This document shows positions 54,826 through 62,254 of a DNA stretch of 64,000 nucleotides, piece after piece. The notes under the pieces are model-generated. The model was given only the letters and a program-made list of their open reading frames with translations, was not told the origin of the DNA and searched no databases. The DNA comes from Pollutiaquabacter aromativorans. GTDB lineage: Bacteria > Bacteroidota > Bacteroidia > AKYH767-A > 2013-40CM-41-45. How positions within the stretch are numbered: position 1 is the first letter of the stretch; every line of letters begins with the position of its first letter. A program made the translations under genes and the position numbers. Location: assembly GCA_049177215.1 (NCBI GenBank), contig CP185379.1, positions 3,224,001-3,288,000 on the forward strand. Reading direction: 5' to 3'.

Positions 54826-55992
54826 TCAGCGCACCGGTAATCCTTCCAGTGCAAGCCGGCGCGTTTCCGCGTCGGTCTTTACATAGTCTTCCAGTGTCGG
54901 ATGAGCAATGAACGAGACCTGCCGCATGCAGCGTTCGATCAGGTCGCTCATTTCCAAAAAACCGATACGGTCTTCGAGGAACGCGGCCACCGCGACTTCG
55001 TTCGCGGCGTTCACGATACAGGCCATGTTACCCCCTTTGCGCATCGCGTCGATCGCCAGCGCCAGATTGCGGAATGTTTCGGTATCGGGCTGCTCGAAGG
55101 TGAAGGCGGGGTAGCGGGAAAAGTCGAAGCGGGGGAATGAATTCCTTAAACGCTCCGGATACGCGAGCGCGTATTGGATCGGCAGTTTCATGTCGGGCAG
55201 ACCAAGCTGTGCCTTGATCGATCCGTCTTCGAACTGGACCAGCGAGTGGATGATGCTTTGCGGATGTACCACGACTTCGATCTGCTCCGGCTTCAGGTTG
55301 AACAGCCACTTCGCTTCGATCACTTCCAGTCCTTTGTTCATGAGCGAAGCCGAGTCGATCGTGATCTTCGCGCCCATGTCCCAGTTGGGATGCTTGAGGG
55401 CCTGCGCTTTGGTCACATGTGCCAGTTCGGCACGAGTGCGTCCACGGAACGGTCCCCCGGAAGCGGTGAGGATGATCTTCTCGATCGGGTTGTGCCACTC
55501 TCCGGCCAGGCATTGAAAGATCGCCGAATGTTCGGAGTCGACAGGATAGATGTTCACCGCCTTCTCTTTCGCCAGCGCCGTGACGAGCTCGCCGGCCACC
55601 ACCAGCGTTTCCTTGTTCGCCAGGGCGATGTGCTTGCCGGCACGGATCGCGCTCAGCGTCGGCTTCAGTCCGGCGTAACCGACGAGCGCGGTCAGCACCA
55701 TGTCGATCCCGTCCATTTGCACGACCTGCTCGAGCGCATCGGCACCCGAGAAGACCTTGATCGGCAGATCCGCCAGCGCGTCGCGCAGCGCACGATCGTG
55801 CCGGGTATCACCGATCACCACCGCGTTCGGTTGAAACTCCCGCGCCTGTTCGATCAGCAGGTCGACCTTGTTGTTCGAGCTCAGCACTTCCACCACGAAG
55901 CGGCCCTGTTGTTCGCGTACGACGTCCAGCGCCTGGGTCCCGATGGAACCGGTGGAGCCGAGGATGGCAATGTGGCGAGGCTTGAAAGACAC
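54826..55992 (-). CDS. dxr: 1-deoxy-D-xylulose-5-phosphate reductoisomerase
   Basis: 388 residues, the standard length. The NADPH site GSTGSIG is at residues 12-18, NKETLVVAGELV near 125, the metal/substrate motif PVDSEHSAIFQC near 150, and SLMNKGLEVIEA near 215. The enzyme converts DXP to MEP, the first committed step of the non-mevalonate isoprenoid pathway, in the cytoplasm. In many Bacteroidota dxr is followed by rseP; here it stands alone between unrelated genes. The start MSFKPRHIAILG has a hydrophobic strand in the expected place. Confidence 0.95.
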   Translation of the reverse strand: MSFKPRHIAILGSTGSIGTQALDVVREQQGRFVVEVLSSNNKVDLLIEQAREFQPNAVVIGDTRHDRALRDALADLPIKVFSGADALEQVVQMDGIDMVLTALVGYAGLKPTLSAIRAGKHIALANKETLVVAGELVTALAKEKAVNIYPVDSEHSAIFQCLAGEWHNPIEKIILTASGGPFRGRTRAELAHVTKAQALKHPNWDMGAKITIDSASLMNKGLEVIEAKWLFNLKPEQIEVVVHPQSIIHSLVQFEDGSIKAQLGLPDMKLPIQYALAYPERLRNSFPRFDFSRYPAFTFEQPDTETFRNLALAIDAMRKGGNMACIVNAANEVAVAAFLEDRIGFLEMSDLIERCMRQVSFIAHPTLEDYVKTDAETRRLALEGLPVR

Positions 55993-56108
55993 GGGAAACC
56001 CTTGTACTTTAACGTGGACGACGAAATTAACGCTTTTTACGCCGCTTTGTTCAGGCCATTCACAAAACTCCGGTAGTGGGAATTCGGGCAGGCTTTTATA
56101 TTGGCGAA

Positions 56109-57314
56109 ATGAAATACCTCTTCTGCTCCATTACCCTTTGTATTGCCGTACTCAGTGCTGCCGCGCAAGCGCCTTTCAGCTCCTGGTATGCGATTTCGTA
56201 CGAGTCGCCCGCGTATATCCCCACCTTTGAGAAGGTGGACCTGCTCACGGGCAACCGGGTACTCAGTGTTCCATTGCCCTATGCGGGTTATTTCAGCGAT
56301 GTGCATTTCTTCAGCCGTCCCGGTCGATATGTCGTGCAATTGCAGGACAGTCTGCAGGATAACTACCTCGTCGAGATCGATACGAACGGCATCGTTGTAC
56401 GAAATACGTACATCGACAGCGGACCCGGTACCCTGACCAAATACATCCTGCCTTCGTTCAACTCCAATTTCTATTACGGCTTGCGGCTGTCCAGTACTGC
56501 GCCGGGTTACGAGTTCTTTCGGCTCAATCCGCAATCGGGCTTGACGACGGTGCTGGCGACGATGTCCAACACCGGGACCGTGTATGCCGATAACGCTGTG
56601 ATCAACCGGCGCGACGAATTGTTCTTCTGGTCGAATGATTTCATGGCCGGCGGAGATGTGCTGTACCGCGCCGAGCCGTCCACGCAATCGATCGTGGCGC
56701 TCGATACTCTTCCGGGGCCCGATCGCTTCTTCGCGAGCATCTTCGATTGCTACACCAGTACGATCTACGGACTGATCGGCGATCCATTCGCCGGCACGGG
56801 CAACTGGAAGCTTGCGACGCTCAACCAACAGGACGGCACCATTGATACGGTCGGCACCCTTGCCAATACGTTTTCTCAATGGCGTTCGAATACCTATTGC
56901 CTCGCACCCGGCCCATCGCTCTTCATGCTCAACGGTCTGTCGCCCCACCAGGCGATGCTCTTCGAGCTGCCGGATACCGTCGGACCGATCTACACCGACC
57001 CGCTGCCGTTCCTGAAGCTTGTTGCTATTCCGAACCCGGTTTGCGAAACACCTACCGCGGTGGATGAACTGGATGCAACGCCCGCAACGTTTGTTTATCC
57101 AAATCCGGTCACCTCCCGGCCGGCAGTACTTCGCTTTCCGACCGTCGCGTCACGCACCGTGGAAGTATTCGACGCCCGCGGCGCATTGGTATACCGCACC
57201 TCAACTCGCAATCAGGAAATCCTCCTGCCGGCACAACAATGGAGTCGCGGCATCTACAACGTTCGCGCAGTTTCCGGCAGCGAAGCAGAGACGGTGCGGT
57301 TGGTGGTTGAATAG
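56109..57314 (+). CDS. Secreted protein with T9SS sorting domain
   Basis: 401 residues from MKYLFCSITLCIAVLSAAAQ (signal peptide). Residues ~25-310 carry beta strands in a repeating pattern with many aromatic residues (YVVQLQDSLQDNYLVEIDTN; LYRAEPSTQSIVALD), compatible with a beta-propeller of unknown ligand. The C-terminal domain is type A T9SS (TFVYPNPVTSRPAV, then VFDARGALVY, then SRGIYNVRAV). The 11 residues from an earlier ATG (56076) are not used because they precede the signal peptide. It is divergent from dxr. Confidence 0.75.
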   Translation: MKYLFCSITLCIAVLSAAAQAPFSSWYAISYESPAYIPTFEKVDLLTGNRVLSVPLPYAGYFSDVHFFSRPGRYVVQLQDSLQDNYLVEIDTNGIVVRNTYIDSGPGTLTKYILPSFNSNFYYGLRLSSTAPGYEFFRLNPQSGLTTVLATMSNTGTVYADNAVINRRDELFFWSNDFMAGGDVLYRAEPSTQSIVALDTLPGPDRFFASIFDCYTSTIYGLIGDPFAGTGNWKLATLNQQDGTIDTVGTLANTFSQWRSNTYCLAPGPSLFMLNGLSPHQAMLFELPDTVGPIYTDPLPFLKLVAIPNPVCETPTAVDELDATPATFVYPNPVTSRPAVLRFPTVASRTVEVFDARGALVYRTSTRNQEILLPAQQWSRGIYNVRAVSGSEAETVRLVVE

Positions 57315-57348
57315 TGAAAAGTGAATAGCGAATAGCGAACAGCGAACA
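57314..57348. repeat. 7-bp repeat array (GTGAATA/GCGAACA family)
   Basis: Five heptamers (GTGAAAA, GTGAATA, GCGAATA, GCGAACA, GCGAACA) start at the stop codon of the T9SS gene. A 50-base segment with TAGGCGGTATGCAGTTGG then follows and recurs at 57840 and 58210. Confidence 0.75.
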
Positions 57349-57499
57349 GTAGGCGGTATGCAGTTGGTAGTATGTATCACGTTCCTCGTCCCATGCCCCT
57401 CGTCCCTCCTACACGCGGTCTCGTTCCTCGTTCCTCCCTTTCCCCATCTTCGTCCTTTTCCTCGAAAATAATTGATGTGGCATTGCCAATCGTCGGCAG

Positions 57500-57575
57500 T
57501 TGTTACGCCCCTCCGGGGCTGATGATTGCTAAAAGGAACCGCGCGGTCTAAAATATTTGGCCCCTCCGGGGCTGG
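57500..57575. repeat. MITE-like hairpin unit, copy 1 (copy 2 at 59000-59077)
   Basis: About 76 bases: hairpin GCCCC-TCC-GGGGC, a centre with AACCGCGCGGTCTA, and a second GCCCC-TCC-GGGGC. Copy 2 differs at about a dozen positions; in its first hairpin the change is GCTCC-TCC-GGAGC, which keeps the pairing. Half units with inverted orientation lie at 57759-57775 and 57947-57963. Confidence 0.65.
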
Positions 57576-57697
57576 ATGTTAGCAGTAGGCAACGGCTTTT
57601 ACAAGTTTCCAACTTACCTCGATCCTCGATCCAGTATGCAATATGCAGTATGCAGAGAATTTTAGCACTCTACCTCGCATCTCGCTCCTTCTTTCCT

Positions 57698-57787
57698 CGT
57701 CCCACGTCCCTCGTCCCTTCTTTCCTTCCGGCATTGTGTATTCGAACTCCCGCTATCTGCCCCGGAGGGGCGTAACAAAAGTGGATT
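57698..57787 (+). repeat. 90-bp direct repeat, copy 1 (copy 2 at 57887-57976)
   Basis: The two segments differ at only three or four positions, 189 bases apart. Each holds a TCGTCCC tract, TTCCTTCCGGCATTGTGTAT and the inverted half of the MITE-like unit. Confidence 0.8.
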
Positions 57788-57886
57788 CAAAGCTGACAGT
57801 AGCAAAGTAAGATTCAGGATGTTGTCAGAGGATAGCGAACAGCGAACAGTAGGCGGTATGCAGTTGGCAGTATGTAACACGTCCCT

Positions 57887-57976
57887 CGTCCCACGTCCCA
57901 CGTCCCTTCTTTCCTTCCGGCATTGTGTATTCGAACTCCCGCTATCCGCCCCGGAGGGGCGTAACAACAGTGGATT
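57887..57976 (+). repeat. 90-bp direct repeat, copy 2
   Basis: Second copy of the segment at 57698-57787; the near-identity indicates a recent local duplication. Confidence 0.8.
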
Positions 57977-58163
57977 TAGTTAAAAGCAAATAGCATCGGA
58001 GGATGTTGATGATCTATGCTAACAACCGAAGAAGCTAGCCCCGGCGTGAACTCGGCAAGCAGTGTCGTATAAGGGTGCAAAGCTGCCAACATGACGAGCG
58101 AACACGTAGACGAATGGTCAGGAGTGAATTGTCAGGTGTGATTCGTGAATCGATCAGAAGGTA

Positions 58164-58212
58164 GTGAATAGTGAACAGTGAATAGTGAACAGTGAATAGC
58201 GAACAGCGAATA
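58164..58212. repeat. 7-bp tandem repeat (GTGAATA family), seven units
   Basis: Units are GTGAATA and GTGAACA alternating, then GCGAACA and GCGAATA, exactly 49 bases. Confidence 0.85.
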
Positions 58213-58340
58213 GTAGGCGGTATGCAGTTGGCAGAATGTAACACGTTCCTCGCACCTCGCATCTCGCACCTCAATTCCACGCCCCTCGTCCCACGCCCCT
58301 CGTCCCTTCTATCCTCGGTCTCGGTCTCGTTCCTCGCATC

Positions 58341-58805
58341 TCAATTACCCTCCGGCGGCCCCGGCGTTTCGTTGCCGCCGTCGAGCCGCATCTTCCAGGT
58401 TCCGTCGGCTTGCTTCGACCAGACGGTGATGTAATTCCCGTACACGGTCGTGTCTTCGCCGCGGTAGGTCCAGTCGCCCCAGGTGAATCCGAGATCGCCC
58501 GATTGGGCGACTGCTCCGTCGCGAGGTTCCCAACTGATGTCGCGGGTGCCGGCACGACCGTTCAGCTTTTCCCGAAACGCCTGTTTGCCGACGACAGGAT
58601 ATTCTCCATGATTCAATTTCACAAAATCACTGTCGGCATACGACAACAACGTAGCGCTAAAGCCCGAGTCCGCCGCCATGCGCGAAGCCGCGCGGTCCGT
58701 TGCCAGCAACGAATCCAATCCGCCGCCGGCGTGGGTAGGAGAATTCTTGCTGCACGAAAAGAGAAGAGTCAGCGTGAGTAAAGTAGCGGTCAGTTGTTTT
58801 AACAT
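58341..58805 (-). CDS. SnoaL/DUF4440-like lipoprotein
   Basis: 154 residues. Lipobox LFSC (Cys at 18) after MLKQLTATLLTLTLLF. Residues ~30-150 match an NTF2-like fold: a helix with DSLLATDRAASRMAADSGF, then FVKLNHGEYPVVGKQAFREK, a strand with DLGFTWGDWTY and TVYGNYITVWSKQADGTWKM. This is the pattern of the DUF4440/SnoaL-like family, whose secreted members have no assigned function. The start is set by the signal peptide; the longer frame upstream runs into the palindrome at 58862-58929. Confidence 0.75.
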   Translation of the reverse strand: MLKQLTATLLTLTLLFSCSKNSPTHAGGGLDSLLATDRAASRMAADSGFSATLLSYADSDFVKLNHGEYPVVGKQAFREKLNGRAGTRDISWEPRDGAVAQSGDLGFTWGDWTYRGEDTTVYGNYITVWSKQADGTWKMRLDGGNETPGPPEGN

Positions 58806-58861
58806 GGGGGAGTGATTTTTTACAGGCAGTATTTTATCGTAGTCTCGATAACATCCCATTT

Positions 58862-58929
58862 CATCCCACCCCATCCCTACCCAGAAGGCGTTCCATGGAA
58901 CGCCTTCTGGGTAGGGATGGGGTGGGATG
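58862..58929. repeat. Perfect 68-bp palindrome
   Basis: 34 bases followed directly by their exact reverse complement, with no loop (centre TTCCATGGAA). Within each arm, ATCCC and ACCCC repeats alternate. It lies 57 bases upstream of the lipoprotein start at 58805. It is far longer than the terminators in the window and has no T tract. Confidence 0.9.
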
Positions 58930-58999
58930 GATTCAGAACTACGAGCGATGGAACAACGCGTTTATTCTTGCAAACTTTATACGCCCAGCCTTTCATCAA

Positions 59000-59077
59000 C
59001 TGTTATTACGCTCCTCCGGAGCTGTCGATTAGCAAAGGGAACCGCACGGTCTATAATGTTGGGCCCCTCCGGGGCTG
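59000..59077. repeat. MITE-like hairpin unit, copy 2
   Basis: Partner of 57500-57575, in the same orientation, with the compensated hairpin GCTCC-TCC-GGAGC and the conserved centre AACCGCACGGTCTA. Confidence 0.65.
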
Positions 59078-59089
59078 GCTTTTGGGTCG

Positions 59090-59438
59090 GCGGAATGCGG
59101 TAGGCAGAATACGGTAGGCAGAAAGCGGTTGGCAGTAGGCGGTATTTTCCTCGGTCTCGGTCCCGTTCCTTCCTTTCCTCGTCCCTCGTCCCACGCCCCT
59201 CGTCCCTATTTTCCCCTCGCACCTCGCATCACGAACCTCGTACCTAATTTCCCTCGGTCTCGGTCCCGTTCCTCGCAACTCCCATCCTCGGTCTCGGTCC
59301 CGTTCCTCGCAACTCCCTTTCCCTCGCTCCTCGCATCACGAACCTCGTACCTAATTTCCCTCGGTCTCGGTCCCGTTCCTCGTTTCATCTTTTCCTCGTC
59401 CCTCGTCCCTCGTCCCTCGTCCCTAACAACCGTTCCTC
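59090..59438. repeat. Low-complexity C/T-rich repeat block (TCGTCCC and GGTCTCGGTCCCGTTCC families)
   Basis: No gene. It has four perfect tandem TCGTCCC units at 59396-59423, several looser ones, and four copies of a CCTCGGTCTCGGTCCCGTTCC-like stretch at about 59150, 59255, 59290 and 59360. The segment CTCGCATCACGAACCTCGTA occurs twice (59225 and 59330). Confidence 0.75.
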
Positions 59439-60269
59439 CTAAAAACAAAAACCTATCATCATCCCCCCGCTCACCACCAGCGGCAAGTTGCGGCCGAGGA
59501 AAATGTGGGAGTAGACGTAGTTCAGGTCCACCACATCGCGGTCGTAGGTGGAAGTGGAGCGGTAGTTGTTCGACTGCCAGCCGTAGCCGAAGCCGGCGTA
59601 GTAGTCGAGCAGGATCTTGTTGCGAAAGACGTGCTGCCGGCCGAAGCAGAGGTTGATCACCGCGTTGGTGAAATACAATCGGTTCGGATAGCTTTCGTCG
59701 GACTGCGAGTACTGGTTGAAGATGATCTCCGGACGCAGGTACTTTCCGTTGAACGCGTTGGTGAAGCGCAGCCCTTTCATGATCTGCTCCTCGGGCCAGA
59801 CGAACTTGATGCCGGCCTTCACGATATAGCCGCGCCCTTCGCGGATCGCCGTCGAGATGCCCGGACCGATATAGCCCGCCTTGAACTCCAGGTTGGTCTC
59901 GTTCTTCCATTTGCGTTCGTACCCGATCACGTAGTGGTTGAACAGGGATGAAAGAAAATCGACCTTGAAGGCCGCCTTGCGCTCTTCCACGAAAAGTTCC
60001 TGCGGCACTTCGTAGCGGTTGTACACCACCACCAGGCGGGAACCGCTCTCGAAGATGATCTCTTTCACTTCGTTCTTGTAGATCTCCAGCACCGGCGCGC
60101 TCTTCGCATTGCCGATCCGGTACTTGATCTTCGTCGGACCCATGTCGAGCACTTTCGCACGCAGGGTGTCGTTGTTGGTACGGATGATCAGGTCCTGAGC
60201 GGAGGCCGTTAACCCGCACACGAGCAATAGAGCAGGCAGGAAAAGGCGGAGGACGCGTAACAAGGACAT
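59439..60269 (-). CDS. Predicted outer membrane or secreted protein of unknown function
   Basis: 276 residues from MSLLRVLRLFLPALLLVCGLTASAQ (signal peptide). Residues ~25-75 form a small domain seen at the start of many Bacteroidota proteins (DLIIRTNNDTLRAKVLDMG, then KIKYRIGN, then KNEVKEIIFESG). The rest has alternating strands with aromatic ends (YVIGYERKW, LEFKAGYIGPGIS, ILLDYYAGFGYGW) and a final Phe, as expected of an outer membrane beta-barrel. The ATG at 60323 is rejected since it precedes the signal peptide. Function unknown. Confidence 0.7.
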   Translation of the reverse strand: MSLLRVLRLFLPALLLVCGLTASAQDLIIRTNNDTLRAKVLDMGPTKIKYRIGNAKSAPVLEIYKNEVKEIIFESGSRLVVVYNRYEVPQELFVEERKAAFKVDFLSSLFNHYVIGYERKWKNETNLEFKAGYIGPGISTAIREGRGYIVKAGIKFVWPEEQIMKGLRFTNAFNGKYLRPEIIFNQYSQSDESYPNRLYFTNAVINLCFGRQHVFRNKILLDYYAGFGYGWQSNNYRSTSTYDRDVVDLNYVYSHIFLGRNLPLVVSGGMMIGFCF

Positions 60270-60441
60270 GCGAGGCCGGTGCGGGAAGAGGTTAAAAATC
60301 GAGTACAAACTAAGAAAAAACATGAAATCGATGTGTGAGAACCATTTTTAACAGACAAAACAGTACGACGAAAGGATGAGGCAGGATTAAAGCGGCAGTG
60401 CATATCCGTTCGACTCGTACTTTTACAGCATTTTCCTCCCC

Positions 60442-61305
60442 ATGTTCAACTTTTTAGATAAGATCCGGGAGAATCCCGACTACTACCGTCAGCTCTCCGT
60501 CGACGAACAGTTGATCACGCTGTACGACTGTCCGCTCGAGGAGCAGAAGGTCGATCTCTGGAGCAACCAGCACTATTTCGTGTATGTGGTCGACGGCAAA
60601 AAGACCTGGCACGCGAACGGAACCGCGCTCGAACTTTCGAAAGGCAGTTGCATCTTCGTGCGCGAAGGCGCGCACATCGTCGAGCAGTTTTTTGAGACGC
60701 GCTTTTGTGTTGTGCTGTTCTTTCTCAGCGAAGGGTTCATCCGGGAAACGATCCGGAGCGTCGCGGGCATGACGCCCTGCGCGCTCGGACGCGAGCTGCC
60801 CCCGATCCTGCCGGTCGCTGCCGATGATGCCATCCATGCTTTCTTCCAGTCGGTCGTGCCGTATTTCCACCAGGCGCAGCAGGTGAACAACTCCCTGCTC
60901 GAACTCAAGTTCCGCGAACTCATCCTGCAGGTGGTCGGCAATCCGGCGAACAAGGACATCACCGACTTTTTCCGTTCGCTCGAAGCCGACGATGACACCG
61001 TCCGCTTCCGGCGGATACTCGAAGAGAACTTTCGCTACAACCTCCGGCTCGAAGACTACGCCCGCCTCAGCGGCAAGAGTCTGTCGTCGTTCAAGCGCTG
61101 CTTCGAAGAACGCTTCGGCGTTCCACCCGGGCGCTGGCTGCTGGAGCGCCGCTTGCAGCACGCGCGTACGCTACTCGTCGGCACGCGCAAGCCGGTGAGC
61201 GAGATCGCCTGGGAGAGCGGCTTCGAGAGCGCTTCGCATTTCAGCCGCGCCTACCGACAGTTCTACGGACACGCGCCTTCGGAACAACGCGAATTGACGG
61301 CCTGA
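60442..61305 (+). CDS. AraC family transcriptional regulator
   Basis: 287 residues. The N-terminal part is a cupin-like sensor (HYFVYVVDGKKTWHANGTAL; KGSCIFVREGAHIVEQF). The C-terminal ~95 residues hold two HTH motifs: LEDYARLSGKSLSSFKRCF and VSEIAWESGFESASHFSRAY, with the family's F-G-x-x-P-x-x-W/Y joint. The ligand is not known. TACTTTTA at 60417-60424 may be its -7 element. The methyltransferase gene follows after 80 bases on the same strand but has its own -7 element, so regulation of it is possible but unproved. Confidence 0.9.
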   Translation: MFNFLDKIRENPDYYRQLSVDEQLITLYDCPLEEQKVDLWSNQHYFVYVVDGKKTWHANGTALELSKGSCIFVREGAHIVEQFFETRFCVVLFFLSEGFIRETIRSVAGMTPCALGRELPPILPVAADDAIHAFFQSVVPYFHQAQQVNNSLLELKFRELILQVVGNPANKDITDFFRSLEADDDTVRFRRILEENFRYNLRLEDYARLSGKSLSSFKRCFEERFGVPPGRWLLERRLQHARTLLVGTRKPVSEIAWESGFESASHFSRAYRQFYGHAPSEQRELTA

Positions 61306-61360
61306 GCCGCACAGGCAATTCTTTGGGCTTTCTGGCAACGTCCGCGCGCGGAGGGCGCTT

Positions 61361-61368
61361 TAGTTTTG
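61361..61368 (+). promoter_or_regulatory. -7 promoter element of the methyltransferase gene
   Basis: TAGTTTTG followed by C fits TAnnTTTG, 17 bases before the ATG at 61386. Confidence 0.5.
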
Positions 61369-61385
61369 CCGTAAATATTTTCATC

Positions 61386-62201
61386 ATGACTACCCAAACA
61401 ACCCCCATTGCATTCTCGGGTCAGATCCCGGGAAATTACGACCGCTACCTCGGTCCGATGTTCTTCGAACCCTTCGCCCTGGCCATCGCCGATCGCATCG
61501 GCAGCCTTGCGCCGAAGTCCGTTCTCGAATTGGCCGCCGGCACCGGTCGGTTGACGCGCCTGCTGCCCGCGGTCGCCGGCAAGCAAGCGCGCATTCTCGC
61601 TTCCGATCTCAATCCCGCCATGGTCGACTTCGGCCGCGAGCGCGTGCAGGACGCAGCGGTCGACTGGCACGTGATCGACGCGGTGAACCTGCCGCTCGAC
61701 GACGCCTCGTTCGACTGCATAGCCGCGCAGTTCGGCGTGATGTTCTACAGTGACCGTCCGCAGGCGTTCCGCGAAGCGCAGCGCGTGTTGCGCAAAGACG
61801 GTACGTTCCTCTTCAGCGCCTGGGACGCGATCGAGTACAACCCCATGGCCGAGCTCGCCAACCAGACGCTGCGGCACTTTTTCCCGATCGACACGCCCGC
61901 GTTCTACAGCGTGCCCTTCTCGTACTTCGACCAGTCCGTGATCCGGCGCGACCTCGAGCAGGCCGGCTTTACCGACATCCGCATCGAGACGCTGCGGCTG
62001 ACCGGCACGAGCGCGTCGCCGAAACATGCCGCGCAGGGACTGATCGAAGGCACGCCCACCGTGACCGCGATCCAGGACCGCGACGCAGCCGTGCTGCCGG
62101 AGCTGCTGTCGCACCTCGAAGCAAAGATCAGCGAACGCTTCGGCGACAAGTACCTGCAGGTGCCCTTGCAGGCGCTGCTGGTCACCGCGCGTAAAGGCTG
62201 A
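61386..62201 (+). CDS. Class I SAM-dependent methyltransferase
   Basis: 271 residues. Motif I is VLELAAGTGRLTR near residue 45, followed by the acidic residue of strand 2 (ILASDLNPAM), a motif II-like segment (VIDAVNLPLDDASFDCIAAQ) and motif III with VLRKDGTFLFSAWD. The closest look is to the UbiE/MenG-type Methyltransf_11 group. The substrate (small molecule or lipid quinone precursor) cannot be decided. GC is high even for the host. The start MTTQTTPIAF is preferred over the ATG at 61323, which would cover the promoter. Confidence 0.88.
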   Translation: MTTQTTPIAFSGQIPGNYDRYLGPMFFEPFALAIADRIGSLAPKSVLELAAGTGRLTRLLPAVAGKQARILASDLNPAMVDFGRERVQDAAVDWHVIDAVNLPLDDASFDCIAAQFGVMFYSDRPQAFREAQRVLRKDGTFLFSAWDAIEYNPMAELANQTLRHFFPIDTPAFYSVPFSYFDQSVIRRDLEQAGFTDIRIETLRLTGTSASPKHAAQGLIEGTPTVTAIQDRDAAVLPELLSHLEAKISERFGDKYLQVPLQALLVTARKG

Positions 62202-62254
62202 TGTGAAAAGCGTGCGGGACGAAATTCCCGAAGGAATCAGGAAGCGTGAAAGCC

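Larger units (their letters stand above)
57315..58340. other. Repeat-rich intergenic region
   Basis: About 1 kb without a convincing gene. It contains three copies of a ~60-base module (heptamers, then TAGGCGGTATGCAGTTGG, then a TCGTCCC-type tract) at 57336, 57831 and 58195, a 90-bp direct repeat, one MITE-like unit and two half units. I see no transposase. Confidence 0.75.

Noticed and set aside
57314..58212. Heptamer arrays as CRISPR or iteron origin
   Set aside because: There are no spacers, no cas or rep genes, and the units are too short and variable.
61386..62201. Naming the methyltransferase ubiE/menG
   Set aside because: Only general class I SAM motifs are visible; the family has many substrates.
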